A program made the translations under genes and the position numbers. From CF-167 sp963695195 (GTDB taxonomy: Bacteria > Chloroflexota > Limnocylindria > QHBO01), in assembly GCA_963695195.1 (NCBI GenBank), contig CAVOGE010000007.1:62001-126000 (forward strand): a DNA stretch of 64,000 bases, written 5' to 3'. The notes beneath the pieces are model-generated. The model ran no database searches, was not told where the DNA came from, and worked only from the letters and a program-made list of their open reading frames with translations. Positions 27,003 through 36,076 of the stretch are shown here, piece by piece (within the stretch, counting starts at the first letter, position 1; the number at the start of each line of letters is the position of its first letter).

Positions 27003-27008
27003 TATCAT
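27003..27008 (+). promoter_or_regulatory. -10 box TATCAT of a probable leaderless promoter
   Basis: TATCAT lies 6 bases before GTG 27015. It supports the GTG as the true start of the adenosine deaminase gene, in a frame different from the misleading ATG at 27007. Confidence 0.5.
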
Positions 27009-27014
27009 GGCCGG

Positions 27015-28056
27015 GTGGACCTCGCCGAGCTGCGATCGCTGCCAAAGGCCGAACTGCACCAGCACCTCGACGGCGCCATGCGCCCGGAGACCGCGGTCGA
27101 ACTGGCCGCCGCGGATGGGGATGCCGCTCACGCTCGACGAGGCCCGCACGCGCCTGGTGGGGCCGCCACGCTGCCGCGACCAGGCGGAGCTGCTCACCTA
27201 CTTCGACCTTCCGATCGCGCTGTTGCAGACAGCCGCCGCGCTGCGACGCGTGACCGCCGAACTGGTCGAGTCGATGCGGGACGACGGCATCGTGTACGGC
27301 GAGATTCGCTGGGCACCACGCCTGCACCTTGAAGGCGGTCTGTCGGTCTTCGACGTGATTGAAGCGGTGGCCACCGGAATCGCGGAAGCAGCCTCGCGCC
27401 TTGGGCCGCGCACCCCGCTGATCGGGCTGATCGTGACGGCGATTCGCTCCCACCCGCCCGGTGCCAACGTGGAGCTGGCCCGCACGGCGGCCGCCTTCGG
27501 CCCGCCGGTCGTCGGGTTCGATCTCGCTGGCCTCGAGGCAGCGTATCCGGCACCGCCCCACGCCGCAGCGTTCCGGGCAGCGGAGGAGGGTGGACTGGCA
27601 CTCACCGCCCACGCGGGCGAGGTGCCGGGGACAGACCGGATCCGCGACGCGCTCAACCTGGGGGTGCGGCGGATCGCCCACGGCGTGACCACCGTCGACG
27701 ATCCCGAGGTGCTGGCGCTCGTGCGCGACGCCGACGTGACCCTGGACATGTGCCCGACCAGCAATGTGCAGGCCGGCATCGTCCCGGACCTGGCGTCGCA
27801 TCCGCTCGCCGCGCTCCACCGCGCCGGCGTCAGCGTCACCCTCTCGACCGACGACCGCACCGTGTCGGCCACCACGCTCACCGAAGAGATGACACGCACC
27901 GCCGAGGCGCTGGGGCTGAGCCGCACCGAGCTCGCCGCCATTGCGGTGAACGCCTTCCGACGCGGGTTCGGCCCACGGGCGGCGCTGGACCCGATGACCG
28001 ACGCGGCGGAACTTGCCTGGTCGGGCTGGGCGAAGCGCGAGGCGAACATCAGCTGA
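27015..28056 (+). CDS. add: Adenosine deaminase, interrupted by a one-base frameshift
   Basis: From GTG 27015 the frame gives DLAELRSLPKAELHQHLDG with the zinc-binding HxH and the substrate Asp, up to VELAAADG. At the GGGG run 27117-27120 one G must be removed for the protein to continue as MPLTLDEARTRLVG and so on to TGA 28056. The rest is a complete deaminase: GFDLAGLE, LTAHAGE with catalytic Glu, IAHG, and STDD with the catalytic and substrate Asp pair. The repaired length is about 346 residues, normal for the family. It converts adenosine and deoxyadenosine to inosine forms. The break in a short G-run may be a read error or slippage. The 3' end overlaps the convergent HAD gene by 8 bases. 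Confidence 0.85.
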
Positions 28057-28903
28057 GCCGGAGCCCGAGCAGAGCTGCCACCGCGGTTGGATCTGCGGCT
28101 ACCCAGTCAGGGCGGCGCTCCCCCTCGAGTCCTGCAGCGGCGGTAGCGTCGGCGACACCGGTGAGGACAAGGATGGACCGGATCCCAGCGCGCCGCGCCG
28201 CGACGATGTCCGCATCGGGGTTGTCGCCGATCACCAGCGCATCCTCGGGTTCGACCTCGGACTGCTCGAGGATCGACCGGAACATGGCGGGCTCCGGCTT
28301 CCCGATGACCATCGGCTCGACCCGGCTCGCGGTGCGGATGGCCGCCACCACCGCGCCGGCGCCCGGGAGGAAGCCTTCGGGCACCGGGTAGCGCGCATCG
28401 GCATTGGTCGCAACGAAGCGCGCTCCGTCGCGGATCGCGGTGGCCGCGATCGCGATCCGGCGGTAGTCGATCTCCTGATCGAGGCCACATACCACCGCGT
28501 CGTAGCGTGCGGGCAACGAGCCTCCGCGGTAGCCCCCCGGTGCCGCGTCCGCGACCGGCGTCACGGAGTATCCCGCGCTCCGCAGTTCGGCGGTCATCCC
28601 CGGCGCACCGACGGCGAGAACCCGGTGCACCTCCGGCAGGTGCGCACGCAGGTGGTCAATCGTCGCCGAGGTGCTGGTCACCACCTCGTCGGCCGTCGCC
28701 GCGATCCCCATCCCGGCCAGGCGCTGCGCATATTCGGTGCGGGTGGCCATCGAGTTGTTCGTCGCAAAGCGCACGCCGATCCCACGCTCGTGGACGGCGC
28801 CGATCAGCGCAGCGGCACCCGAAATCAGCCGATCGCCACGGTAGACGACACCGTCCAGGTCGAAGATCACCAGGCGCGGAACGATCGGATCTGCCAGGGT
28901 CAT
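28049..28903 (-). CDS. HAD-superfamily phosphatase, subfamily IIA (NagD-like)
   Basis: 284 residues. HAD motif I is VIFDLDGVVYRG, motif II lies in RFATNNSMATR, motif III Lys in VIGKPEP and motif IV in VIGDNPDADI. The large C2 cap lies between motifs II and III, as in NagD/4-nitrophenylphosphatase enzymes that dephosphorylate nucleotides or sugar phosphates. Start ATG 28903 is supported by TATCAT at 28912-28917, 8 bases upstream. It sits between nucleoside genes, so a nucleotide substrate is plausible but unproven. Confidence 0.88.
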   Translation of the reverse strand: MTLADPIVPRLVIFDLDGVVYRGDRLISGAAALIGAVHERGIGVRFATNNSMATRTEYAQRLAGMGIAATADEVVTSTSATIDHLRAHLPEVHRVLAVGAPGMTAELRSAGYSVTPVADAAPGGYRGGSLPARYDAVVCGLDQEIDYRRIAIAATAIRDGARFVATNADARYPVPEGFLPGAGAVVAAIRTASRVEPMVIGKPEPAMFRSILEQSEVEPEDALVIGDNPDADIVAARRAGIRSILVLTGVADATAAAGLEGERRPDWVAADPTAVAALLGLRLS

Positions 28904-28911
28904 GCCTACCG

Positions 28912-28917
28912 ATGATA
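28912..28917 (-). promoter_or_regulatory. -10 box TATCAT of a probable leaderless promoter
   Basis: TATCAT on the minus strand lies 8 bases before ATG 28903 of the HAD gene, back to back with the promoter of the BMP lipoprotein gene. Confidence 0.45.
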
Positions 28918-28956
28918 CGAGGGTGTCGCCTCGGGCGGTTGCGGTCGCAAAAACCC

Positions 28957-28986
28957 TTGAGGCATTGCGTTGCCAACCGCTATGAT
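28957..28986 (+). promoter_or_regulatory. Promoter TTGAGG-18-TATGAT of the BMP importer operon
   Basis: TTGAGG (28957-28962) and TATGAT (28981-28986) with an 18-base spacer form the best sigma-70-like promoter on the plus strand. Transcription would start near 28993, leaving a leader of about 90 bases. The leader contains the hairpin GCCCGCG (29033-29039) / CGCGGGC (29044-29050) and a strong ribosome-binding site GGAGG at 29073-29077, 7 bases before the ATG. This contrasts with the leaderless genes around it. Confidence 0.6.
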
Positions 28987-29084
28987 GGCTGGTGATTAGG
29001 GCCGGGGCAGCCCATAGCTGACCGCGCCACGGGCCCGCGACCACGCGGGCACGGAAGCTTCACACCTTGGGTGGAGGAGAGTAG

Positions 29085-30227
29085 ATGCGGATTCAGCGAC
29101 GGCATGGATTTGTCGCAACCCTTATTACCTCTGCGCTGGTGCTGGCCGCCTGCAGCAGCGTACAGATCAGCGTCGGCAAGGGCCTCTGCCGGGTCATCGG
29201 CGACAACGCCGCGGCCACTCCGGCCCCAATCACTGCCAGCGGCACAAGCGAACTGAAGGTCGGTGTCGTCACCGACGTCGGCACCCTCGACGACCGCAAC
29301 TTCAACCAGTACAGCTGGGAAGGTGCGAAGGCCGGGGCTGCCTCGATCGGTGCCCCCGAGCCGCAGGCCGTCGTGACGACGAACGAGTCGCAGTACGCGG
29401 CCAACATCCAGTCGTTCCTCGACCAGGATTACGACATCATCATCACGGTCGGTTTCGCCCTCGGCGCGGCGACTCTCGAGGCCGCGACCGCCAACCCTGA
29501 CACGCACTTCATCGGCGTTGACCAGTTCCAGGGCAACGACCCGGTCGGCAACTACGAGAGCCTGATCTACAGCGAGGCGCAGGCCGGGTACCTGGCCGGG
29601 ATCATCGCCGGAAGCATCAGCGTGTCCGGTGAGGTCGCCACGCTCGGCGGGGCGAACTTCATTCCGCCGGTCGTGAACTATATGCGCGGATTCCAGAACG
29701 GCGTTCTGAGCGTCAACGCGGACGCGACCGTGCACGTCAAGTACGTCACCGATTCGGATCTAACGCTTGCCTTTAACGACCCGCCGGGCGGCAAGAGCTT
29801 TGCCGACCAGTTCCTGGCCCAGAACACGGGCGTGGACGTCCTCTTCCAGGTGGCCGGCAAGACCGGTAACGGCATGCTGCAGGCCGTCGAGGAGGCGGGC
29901 ATCTACGGGATCGGCGTCGACGTCGACCAGTGGGCTTCAACCGCCGACTCGGCCGAGTGCATCGTCACCAGCGCCGAGAAGAAGCTGACCAGTTCGGTGC
30001 GGACCGCCATCGAGGAGTTCGCAGCGGGCACCGTGCGCGACAGCAACCAATTCCTGGGCGCTGACACGGACATGATCGGACTGGCACCCTACTACCAGTT
30101 CGCCGATCTGATCACCAGCGAGATCCAGGGCAAGGTGGACGCCGCCTTCGATGCGATGGCCGGCGGCACGCTCGACCCGTGCGCCCCCAACGCCTGCTTC
30201 ACCGGCGATCCCGATCCGGGAACCTGA
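29085..30227 (+). CDS. BMP-family nucleoside-binding lipoprotein of an ABC importer
   Basis: 380 residues with a lipoprotein signal ending LVLAAC (Cys23). The mature protein is a BMP/PnrA-type periplasmic-binding fold: LKVGVVTDVGTLDDRNFNQ, SQYAANIQSFLDQDYDIIITVG, FIGVDQF, EAQAGYLAGIIAG, VDVLFQVAGKTGNG and IGVDVDQW. Family members bind purine nucleosides outside the membrane. The gene leads the importer operon and is separated from the ATPase gene by a strong hairpin, which would give an excess of binding protein. Good GGAGG site before the ATG. Confidence 0.93.
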   Translation: MRIQRRHGFVATLITSALVLAACSSVQISVGKGLCRVIGDNAAATPAPITASGTSELKVGVVTDVGTLDDRNFNQYSWEGAKAGAASIGAPEPQAVVTTNESQYAANIQSFLDQDYDIIITVGFALGAATLEAATANPDTHFIGVDQFQGNDPVGNYESLIYSEAQAGYLAGIIAGSISVSGEVATLGGANFIPPVVNYMRGFQNGVLSVNADATVHVKYVTDSDLTLAFNDPPGGKSFADQFLAQNTGVDVLFQVAGKTGNGMLQAVEEAGIYGIGVDVDQWASTADSAECIVTSAEKKLTSSVRTAIEEFAAGTVRDSNQFLGADTDMIGLAPYYQFADLITSEIQGKVDAAFDAMAGGTLDPCAPNACFTGDPDPGT

Positions 30228-30259
30228 GTACGGTTACCGGATTCTGACGAACCGATGAC

Positions 30260-30293
30260 GCGAGCGGGCCGATCTCCGGATCGGCCCGCTCGC
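30260..30293 (+). terminator. Intra-operon hairpin (partial terminator) after the binding-protein gene
   Basis: A perfect 14-bp stem, 30260-30273 with 30280-30293, and a 6-base loop ctccgg, followed by TGGTTTCC. It lies 33 bases after the BMP lipoprotein stop and 30 bases before the ATPase start. Such hairpins commonly reduce transcription into the downstream importer genes and protect the upstream mRNA. Confidence 0.7.
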
Positions 30294-30322
30294 TGGTTTC
30301 CAGGCAGGAGGGCCGCGAGGGT

Positions 30323-31897
30323 ATGACCCCAGAAGTGCACAGCCCCGCCGCCGCCCTGCTCGAGATGCGGGGCATCACCAAGCGCTATCCCGGCGTGGTG
30401 GCCAACGACAGCATCAGCCTCCAGATACGCGCCGGCGAGATTCACGCCCTGCTCGGCGAGAACGGGGCTGGCAAGACGACCCTGATGAACGTCCTGTATG
30501 GGCTGGCCGCCCCTGACGAGGGGGAGATCCTGCTGGAGGGGCAGACGATCAAGATCGCGAGCCCACACGACGCAATCGAGCGCGGGATCAGCATGGTGCA
30601 CCAGCACTTCATGCTCGTGCCGGTCCTGTCGGTGGCGGACAACATCCTGCTCGGCGACGAGCCGATGAAGAACCTTGTGTTCGTGGATCGGTCGGCCGCC
30701 AGTGCCCGCATCCGCGAGCTCGGCGCCTCCTTCGGCTGGGAGATCGACCCCGAGCGGCCGGTCGGTCAGCTGTCGGTTGGATGGCAGCAACGGGTCGAGA
30801 TCCTGAAGGCGATCTACCGAAACGCAAAGGTCCTCGTGCTCGATGAGCCGACCGCGGTGCTCACGCCACAGGAGACCAGGGAGATCTTTGGCGTGCTGCG
30901 TCGACTCAAGGCCGAGGGCTACGCCATCGTCTTCATCAGCCACAAGCTGTACGAGGTGCTCGAGATCGCGGACACCATCACCGTCATCCGCCGCGGGAAG
31001 GTGGTCGGCAGCCGCGAACCGGCGGCGACCGACGAGGACGACCTGGCGGAACTGATGGTGGGACGTGAGGTCGAGCTCACCGTGGATCGAGGCGAGAGCC
31101 ACCCGGCAGGCCGGATGCTCGAGGTGGAGGGCATCAGCGTCAATGACGACCGGGGCCGTGAGGTCGTGCATGAGGTGAGCTTCGAGGTGCGCGCCGGGGA
31201 GATCTTCGGCATCGCGGGAGTGGCGGGTAACGGCCAGGACGAGCTGGTCGGTGCGGTCACGGGTCTGCGGCGCGCGCACCGGGGGACGATCCGGCTCGGC
31301 GGCGATGACGTGACCAAGGCGGACCCACGGCGACTCCACAGGATGGGCGTCGGCTTCGTCCCGGGCGACCGGCAGCGGTTCGGGCTGGTCCTCAGCTTCC
31401 CCCTGTCCGACAACCTCGTCCTCAACGACTACTACCATCCGCCGTACGCCCGAGGATTGGTGCGCGACGACGATGCCATCCTCCGCGGCGCGGAAGCTGC
31501 AATCGCCAAGTACGACGTGCGAACACCCTCCGCCACCGTTCCGTCCCGGACGCTATCGGGCGGCAATCAGCAGAAGCTGATCGTCGCGCGCGAGTTCGAA
31601 GGGGATGTGCGCCTCCTCGTCCTCGACCAGCCGACACGCGGTCTCGACGTCGGCAGCATTGAATTCATTCACCGGCAGGCGATCGCGCGGCGGGATACCG
31701 GCGTGGCGATCCTCCTTGTCTCGGCGGAGCTCGACGAGGTCCTCGAGCTGTCGGATCGCATCGGCGTGATGTACCGGGGACGAATCGTCGAGGTTCTTGA
31801 TGGGCGGTCGGCGAGCCGGGAAGAGGTCGGCCTGCTGATGGCCACCGGCGGGCGCACCAGCGGGATCCAGGAGCAGGTCATGGAGCCTGCGTCGTGA
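30323..31897 (+). CDS. Nucleoside ABC importer ATP-binding protein (two ABC domains)
   Basis: 524 residues with two ATPase domains in tandem. The first has GENGAGKTT, QHFMLVPVLSVADN, LSVGWQQRVEI as a changed signature, and VLDEPTAVLTPQE. The second has GVAGNGQDE in place of a normal Walker A, LSGGNQQKLIVAREF and LVLDQPTRGLD. This matches the BMP-type (YufO/NupO-like) ATPases of nucleoside importers, related to RbsA. It couples to the two permeases that follow; its stop codon overlaps the GTG of the next gene. Confidence 0.92.
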   Translation: MTPEVHSPAAALLEMRGITKRYPGVVANDSISLQIRAGEIHALLGENGAGKTTLMNVLYGLAAPDEGEILLEGQTIKIASPHDAIERGISMVHQHFMLVPVLSVADNILLGDEPMKNLVFVDRSAASARIRELGASFGWEIDPERPVGQLSVGWQQRVEILKAIYRNAKVLVLDEPTAVLTPQETREIFGVLRRLKAEGYAIVFISHKLYEVLEIADTITVIRRGKVVGSREPAATDEDDLAELMVGREVELTVDRGESHPAGRMLEVEGISVNDDRGREVVHEVSFEVRAGEIFGIAGVAGNGQDELVGAVTGLRRAHRGTIRLGGDDVTKADPRRLHRMGVGFVPGDRQRFGLVLSFPLSDNLVLNDYYHPPYARGLVRDDDAILRGAEAAIAKYDVRTPSATVPSRTLSGGNQQKLIVAREFEGDVRLLVLDQPTRGLDVGSIEFIHRQAIARRDTGVAILLVSAELDEVLELSDRIGVMYRGRIVEVLDGRSASREEVGLLMATGGRTSGIQEQVMEPAS

Positions 31898-33033
31898 CAG
31901 CCGGGGCACGCGTGGTGACGGCGATGCAGGGGGCGCGAGCGGTGGCGCTCGTCCCGGCGCTCTCGATCGCAGTGGCACTGCTCATCGGAGCGGTGATCAT
32001 GATCCTCAGCAGTCCGCTGGTGAGCGGCGAGTTCAACCCGACGCTGCCGGTGACCGCATACCTGGCGATGCTCAGTGGTGCCTTTGGCTCGTTCGACGGC
32101 GTGGTGCGCACCCTCGTCAACGCCACGCCGCTGGTCCTCGCCGGACTGGCGGTCGGGATCGGCTTCAAGGCCGGGCTCTTCAACATTGGCGCGCAGGGGC
32201 AGTTCCTGATCGGCGCCCTGACGGCCGCGGCGGCCGGACTCGCCCTGAACGACGCCTCGCCCTTCGTGGCGATCCCGGTCGCCCTGCTGGCCGGCATGCT
32301 CGGCGGCCTGCTGTGGGGCTTTGTCCCCGGGGCCCTCAAGGCATACACCGGGGCCCACGAGGTGGTCGTCACCATCATGCTCAACTACGTGGCCCTGGCC
32401 GTCCTGTCCTGGGCGATCTCCGGACCTCTCCGGGGCCAGAACGTGACCTTTGCGCGCACCGATGACATCATCGGCGCCACCCTCCCCGTCTTCCTGGGAC
32501 GCGACGGCCACATCGGCCTGCTCATCGCCGCCATCTCGGTGCCGCTGGCGAGCTGGCTCCTGTACCGGAGCACGATCGGATTCGAGATTCGCACCACCGG
32601 CGCAAACCCGGACGCGGCCCGGTACGCTGGCATGCATCCGCGAAAGCTGATCGTTTTCACCATGTCCCTGTGCGGACTGCTCGCCGGACTGGCAGGGGCG
32701 TCCCAGCTGCTCGGCGAGGTCGGCTACATGACCGCCTCGTTCTCAACCACCGTGGGGTTCGACGCGATCGCGGTTGCCCTGCTGGGGCGCGCTCACCCGG
32801 TCGGGATCCTGTTCGGAGCCTTGCTGTTCGGAGCCATGCAGGCGGGGTCCGGCAATATGCAGATCCTCGCCGGCCTTCCGGTCCAGATGGTCGGTGTGCT
32901 CCAGGCGACCATCCTGCTGGTACTCACCGCGGAGGTGGTGGTTCGGCGCCTGTTCCGCGTGCAGGCAGGCGGCCCCGAGCTTGTCGAGCTTGCATCGGTG
33001 TCGGCCTCATACGGCGGGAAGGGGACCGGCTAA
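31894..33033 (+). CDS. Nucleoside ABC importer permease 1
   Basis: 379 residues, about ten membrane segments. The GFKAGLFNIGAQGQFLIGAL block and the EAA-like region IRTTGANPDAARYAG with MHPRKLI are the YufP/NupP hallmarks. GTG 31894 overlaps the ATPase stop in a GTGA arrangement. The unusual segment at about 170-195 (RTDDIIGATLPVFLGRDGH) is a periplasmic loop. It forms the channel together with the next gene product. Confidence 0.9.
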   Translation: MTAGARVVTAMQGARAVALVPALSIAVALLIGAVIMILSSPLVSGEFNPTLPVTAYLAMLSGAFGSFDGVVRTLVNATPLVLAGLAVGIGFKAGLFNIGAQGQFLIGALTAAAAGLALNDASPFVAIPVALLAGMLGGLLWGFVPGALKAYTGAHEVVVTIMLNYVALAVLSWAISGPLRGQNVTFARTDDIIGATLPVFLGRDGHIGLLIAAISVPLASWLLYRSTIGFEIRTTGANPDAARYAGMHPRKLIVFTMSLCGLLAGLAGASQLLGEVGYMTASFSTTVGFDAIAVALLGRAHPVGILFGALLFGAMQAGSGNMQILAGLPVQMVGVLQATILLVLTAEVVVRRLFRVQAGGPELVELASVSASYGGKGTG

Positions 33034-33036
33034 GCC

Positions 33037-34101
33037 ATGGACGCGCTGTTCGACATCCCGATCATCGGCCTGGTCATCCAGTTCGCGGCCTACATTTTCG
33101 ATCAGTTCCCGATCGTGGCGCCGATCATCGCCGCCGCCGCCGTGCCGATCGTGCTCGGCGCGCTGTGCGGCTTCATGAACGAACGCTCGGGCGTGGTGAA
33201 CATCGGGATCGAGGGGATGATGCTCCTCGCCGCCTTCACCGCCTGGTGGACCGCCTCGCTCAGCGCCCAGCTCATCCCCACCGGGCCCGGTCCGCTGGGC
33301 ATTACGCCCGCGCTGCTGATCGGGCTCATCTGCGGGATCGGCGCCGCGTGCCTTGCGTCGCTGCTGCACGCCTGGCTGTCGATCTCCGTGCGTGCCGACC
33401 AGATCATCAGCGGCACGATCATCAACATCTTCGCCTTTGGCATCACCGGCTACCTGAACCTCCTGATCAGCCAGCAGGCCCCGCCCGCCGCTGGTCAGTT
33501 CAGCAAGTTCCTGTTGCCGGGCAGCATCACCGAGCTGCCGGTGATCGGCTTCCTGGTGAAGTCATTCGTCAGCGTCGGCCCCATCGCGATGACGATGCTG
33601 ATCGGCGTGATCGTGCTCCAGGTCCTCCTGTTCCGGTCCCGGTGGGGGCTCCGGACACGGTCGGTCGGCGAGCACCCGCGGGCGGCCGAGACGGTCGGCA
33701 TCGATGTCATCCGGCTCCGATATCGGAATGTGATCCTGGGCGGCGTCTTCGCCGGACTGGCGGGAGCCTACCTGACCATCGAGTTCGGGAACGCGTTCCA
33801 GAGCGGCATGACGAACGGTCGCGGCTTTATCGCGCTGGCGGCCCTGATATTTGGCCGCTGGACTCCGTTGGGCGCCTTTGGCGCTGCCTTCCTCTTCGCC
33901 GCCTCGGTCGGTTTGGAGCGCTCCATCCGAATTGCGCCACCCACCGGTTCGCTCGGCGAGATCCTGACCGCCGTGCCGGGGCAGTTCTACGGCGCGCTCC
34001 CCTACCTCATCACCATCGTGGTGCTGGCCGGCGTGGTCGGGCGCAGCATTCCGCCCAGGGCGGTCGGCGTGCCGTACGAGCGCGAGAAGACCGGAGGCTA
34101 G
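33037..34101 (+). CDS. Nucleoside ABC importer permease 2
   Basis: 354 residues, about nine membrane segments, starting 3 bases after permease 1. The block MNERSGVVNIGIEGMMLL is the YufQ/NupQ signature, and TRSVGEHPRAAETVGIDV is the cytoplasmic coupling region. It completes a binding protein, ATPase and two-permease importer, so the operon is whole. The 3' end overlaps the stop of the convergent phosphoesterase gene by 4 bases. Confidence 0.9.
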   Translation: MDALFDIPIIGLVIQFAAYIFDQFPIVAPIIAAAAVPIVLGALCGFMNERSGVVNIGIEGMMLLAAFTAWWTASLSAQLIPTGPGPLGITPALLIGLICGIGAACLASLLHAWLSISVRADQIISGTIINIFAFGITGYLNLLISQQAPPAAGQFSKFLLPGSITELPVIGFLVKSFVSVGPIAMTMLIGVIVLQVLLFRSRWGLRTRSVGEHPRAAETVGIDVIRLRYRNVILGGVFAGLAGAYLTIEFGNAFQSGMTNGRGFIALAALIFGRWTPLGAFGAAFLFAASVGLERSIRIAPPTGSLGEILTAVPGQFYGALPYLITIVVLAGVVGRSIPPRAVGVPYEREKTGG

Positions 34102-34838
34102 CCCGGCTCGGCGGCCGCCATTTCGTGCGGAGCGGGAGCGACCTGCATCAGGTCGAGCGACAGCCCGGCGGCCGCGAGATCGCGCGCGACCGGTCCATGG
34201 TCGTAGTCGACCCCGCGGAAGCCGACGGCCACCTCCGTCGCCGTCGTGGAGATGACCGCGTAGCGGGCCCGTGCGTCGTCGGCCCCGCCGCAGCCGACCG
34301 ATCCGGCCGCCACGAAATGCGCCGCGCCGACCTCGCGGTGAAGGGTCTCGTGCGTGTGACCGAAGCAGAAGATGTCGTCGCCCTCGTCGCTGGCGATTCG
34401 CGCGAAGGCGCGGCTCGGCCGCGTGCTCCACAGGTACTCGGTTGCGCGCTGTGGAGCGCCGTGAAAGAGGAGGGCTGAACGACCGTCAAGGTCGAGGCGC
34501 AGGGTCGGAGGCAGCTGTCGCAGCCACGCGCGGTTGTCTTCGGTGAGCGTCTCGGTCGTCCATCGCAGTGACGCGAGGCCGGCGGCCTCCGCCTCCGGGG
34601 TCGCCCAGGTGCTACCCGGCTGCTCGCGGTCCATGCCGACCGCCTCGTCCCAGTTGCCCTGGACGGTGGGGACCTCCAGGCGTCGCAGCTCGGCCACGAC
34701 CTCGTTGGGGTGCGGCCCACGCCCCACCACGTCGCCGACACACCAGATCGCGTCGCACCACACGGAGGCCGCATCGGCCAACACGGCCCGCAGCGCGGGC
34801 AGGTTGGCGTGCAGGTCGGCCAGTACGGCGATCCTCAT
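34098..34838 (-). CDS. Calcineurin-like metallophosphoesterase (YfcE/MJ0936-like)
   Basis: 246 residues. All metal-binding blocks are present: LADLHANLPAL, CVGDVVGRGPHPNE, VQGNWDE, LLFHGAP and CFGHTHE. It is a soluble two-metal phosphodiesterase or phosphatase of the YfcE-like group; the physiological substrate cannot be read from sequence. ATG 34838 is preceded by TAGAAT (34845-34850) at 6 bases, indicating a leaderless mRNA. Confidence 0.88.
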   Translation of the reverse strand: MRIAVLADLHANLPALRAVLADAASVWCDAIWCVGDVVGRGPHPNEVVAELRRLEVPTVQGNWDEAVGMDREQPGSTWATPEAEAAGLASLRWTTETLTEDNRAWLRQLPPTLRLDLDGRSALLFHGAPQRATEYLWSTRPSRAFARIASDEGDDIFCFGHTHETLHREVGAAHFVAAGSVGCGGADDARARYAVISTTATEVAVGFRGVDYDHGPVARDLAAAGLSLDLMQVAPAPHEMAAAEPG

Positions 34839-34844
34839 CGGTCG

Positions 34845-34850
34845 ATTCTA
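34845..34850 (-). promoter_or_regulatory. -10 box TAGAAT of a probable leaderless promoter
   Basis: TAGAAT on the minus strand lies 6 bases before ATG 34838 of the phosphoesterase gene. Confidence 0.5.
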
Positions 34851-34892
34851 CCGGCGACAGTCCAGGGCGACGATCACCCTGTGGCAGGACTT

Positions 34893-35984
34893 TCAGTTCG
34901 GGCGTGACCCTGCGCCGGCCATCGGGGCGGCCAGTACGCTCAGCCGGCCGGCCACGCTGCGGGCAAACTCGCGGAGCGCAGCCGCCGCCACGGACGAGTC
35001 GCTGGCGGGATGCTGGGGCGAGGTGATCGGGGCCCCGGCGTCGCCCCCGGTGCGCACCGCGGGCTCCAGCGGGATGCGGGCCAGGACCTCCAGCTCGAAT
35101 TCGCGGGCGAGGCTATCGGCGCCGCCGGTCCCGAAGATGTCGTGCTCGGTGCCGCAGCCGGGGCAGATGAAGCCGCTCATGTTCTCGACCACGCCCAGGG
35201 TTCTGACATTCACCTTGTTGAACATGGCGATCGCCCGCCGCGCGTCCATCAGGCTGACCTCCTGTGGCGTGGTCACGATCACCGCGCCCGAGAGCGGGAT
35301 CAGCTGGCTGATCGAGAGTGCCGCATCACCGGTGCCGGGCGGCAGGTCGACCACCAGGTAGTCGAGGTCGCCCCACTCCACGTCGCGCAGGAACTGCTGG
35401 ATCGCTGAATGGATCAGTGGTCCACGCCAGATCACCGGAGAATCACCGGTCAGGAAGTACTGGATGCTCATCATCGACACGCCGTGCGCGGAGACCGGGT
35501 TGACCCGACCGCCCGTACCGGTGACGTGCGAACCGGTGGTGCCCATCATCAGCGGGACGTTGGGTCCAGTGATGTCGGCGTCGAGCAGGCCCACCCGCGC
35601 GCCATCACGGGCCAGGCTCACAGCCAGGTTGACCGCGACCGTGGTCTTGCCCACGCCACCCTTCCCGGATGCGACGGCGATGGTGTTGCGCACACCGGGG
35701 ATGAGGTCCGCCGCAGGGCCACCAAAGGAGCGCTTCACGTTGCTCGCCCAGTCGACACGCACCGTCGTTGCCCCCAGCGACGCGAGTCCGTCCACGATGT
35801 CCGACTCGATCTTCGCCTTCAGCGGGCAGGCCGGCGTCGTGAGTTCGACGGTCAGATCGACGGTACTGCCGGCGATCTCGATCGACTTGATCATCCCCAG
35901 GCTGACGAGGTCGCGCCCGATCTCGGGATCCTTGACCCGTCCCAGGGCGGCCATGATGTTCTCGTTGGTCAGCTGGTCGGACAT
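34893..35984 (-). CDS. mrp: Mrp/NBP35-type P-loop iron-sulfur carrier protein
   Basis: 363 residues. An N-terminal MIP18/DUF59 domain (about 1-90, KDPEIGRDLVSLGMI) precedes a deviant Walker A P-loop GKGGVGKTT and Mrp blocks DADITGPNVPLMMG, DLPPGTGDAALS and VTTPQEVSLMDARRAI. The cluster-binding CPGCG gives the Cys-x2-Cys pair used by the dimer to hold a 4Fe-4S cluster. The protein delivers Fe-S clusters to target enzymes in the cytosol. An Ala-rich tail follows the domain. No other Fe-S assembly genes are adjacent. Confidence 0.93.
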   Translation of the reverse strand: MSDQLTNENIMAALGRVKDPEIGRDLVSLGMIKSIEIAGSTVDLTVELTTPACPLKAKIESDIVDGLASLGATTVRVDWASNVKRSFGGPAADLIPGVRNTIAVASGKGGVGKTTVAVNLAVSLARDGARVGLLDADITGPNVPLMMGTTGSHVTGTGGRVNPVSAHGVSMMSIQYFLTGDSPVIWRGPLIHSAIQQFLRDVEWGDLDYLVVDLPPGTGDAALSISQLIPLSGAVIVTTPQEVSLMDARRAIAMFNKVNVRTLGVVENMSGFICPGCGTEHDIFGTGGADSLAREFELEVLARIPLEPAVRTGGDAGAPITSPQHPASDSSVAAAALREFARSVAGRLSVLAAPMAGAGSRPN

Positions 35985-36076
35985 GCGGCGCTCAGGCTCC
36001 TCCTCGTCGATTGGATGGACTGCCCGAGCGTACCAGAGCCGGGTACGGGACCGATGCTACCTTTGTTGAGGAGTGA

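Noticed and set aside
27007..27120. ATG 27007 as the start of the deaminase gene
   Set aside because: That frame gives a Cys-rich nonsense N-terminus; the GTG 27015 frame gives the conserved HQHLDG motif and has a -10 box at the right distance.
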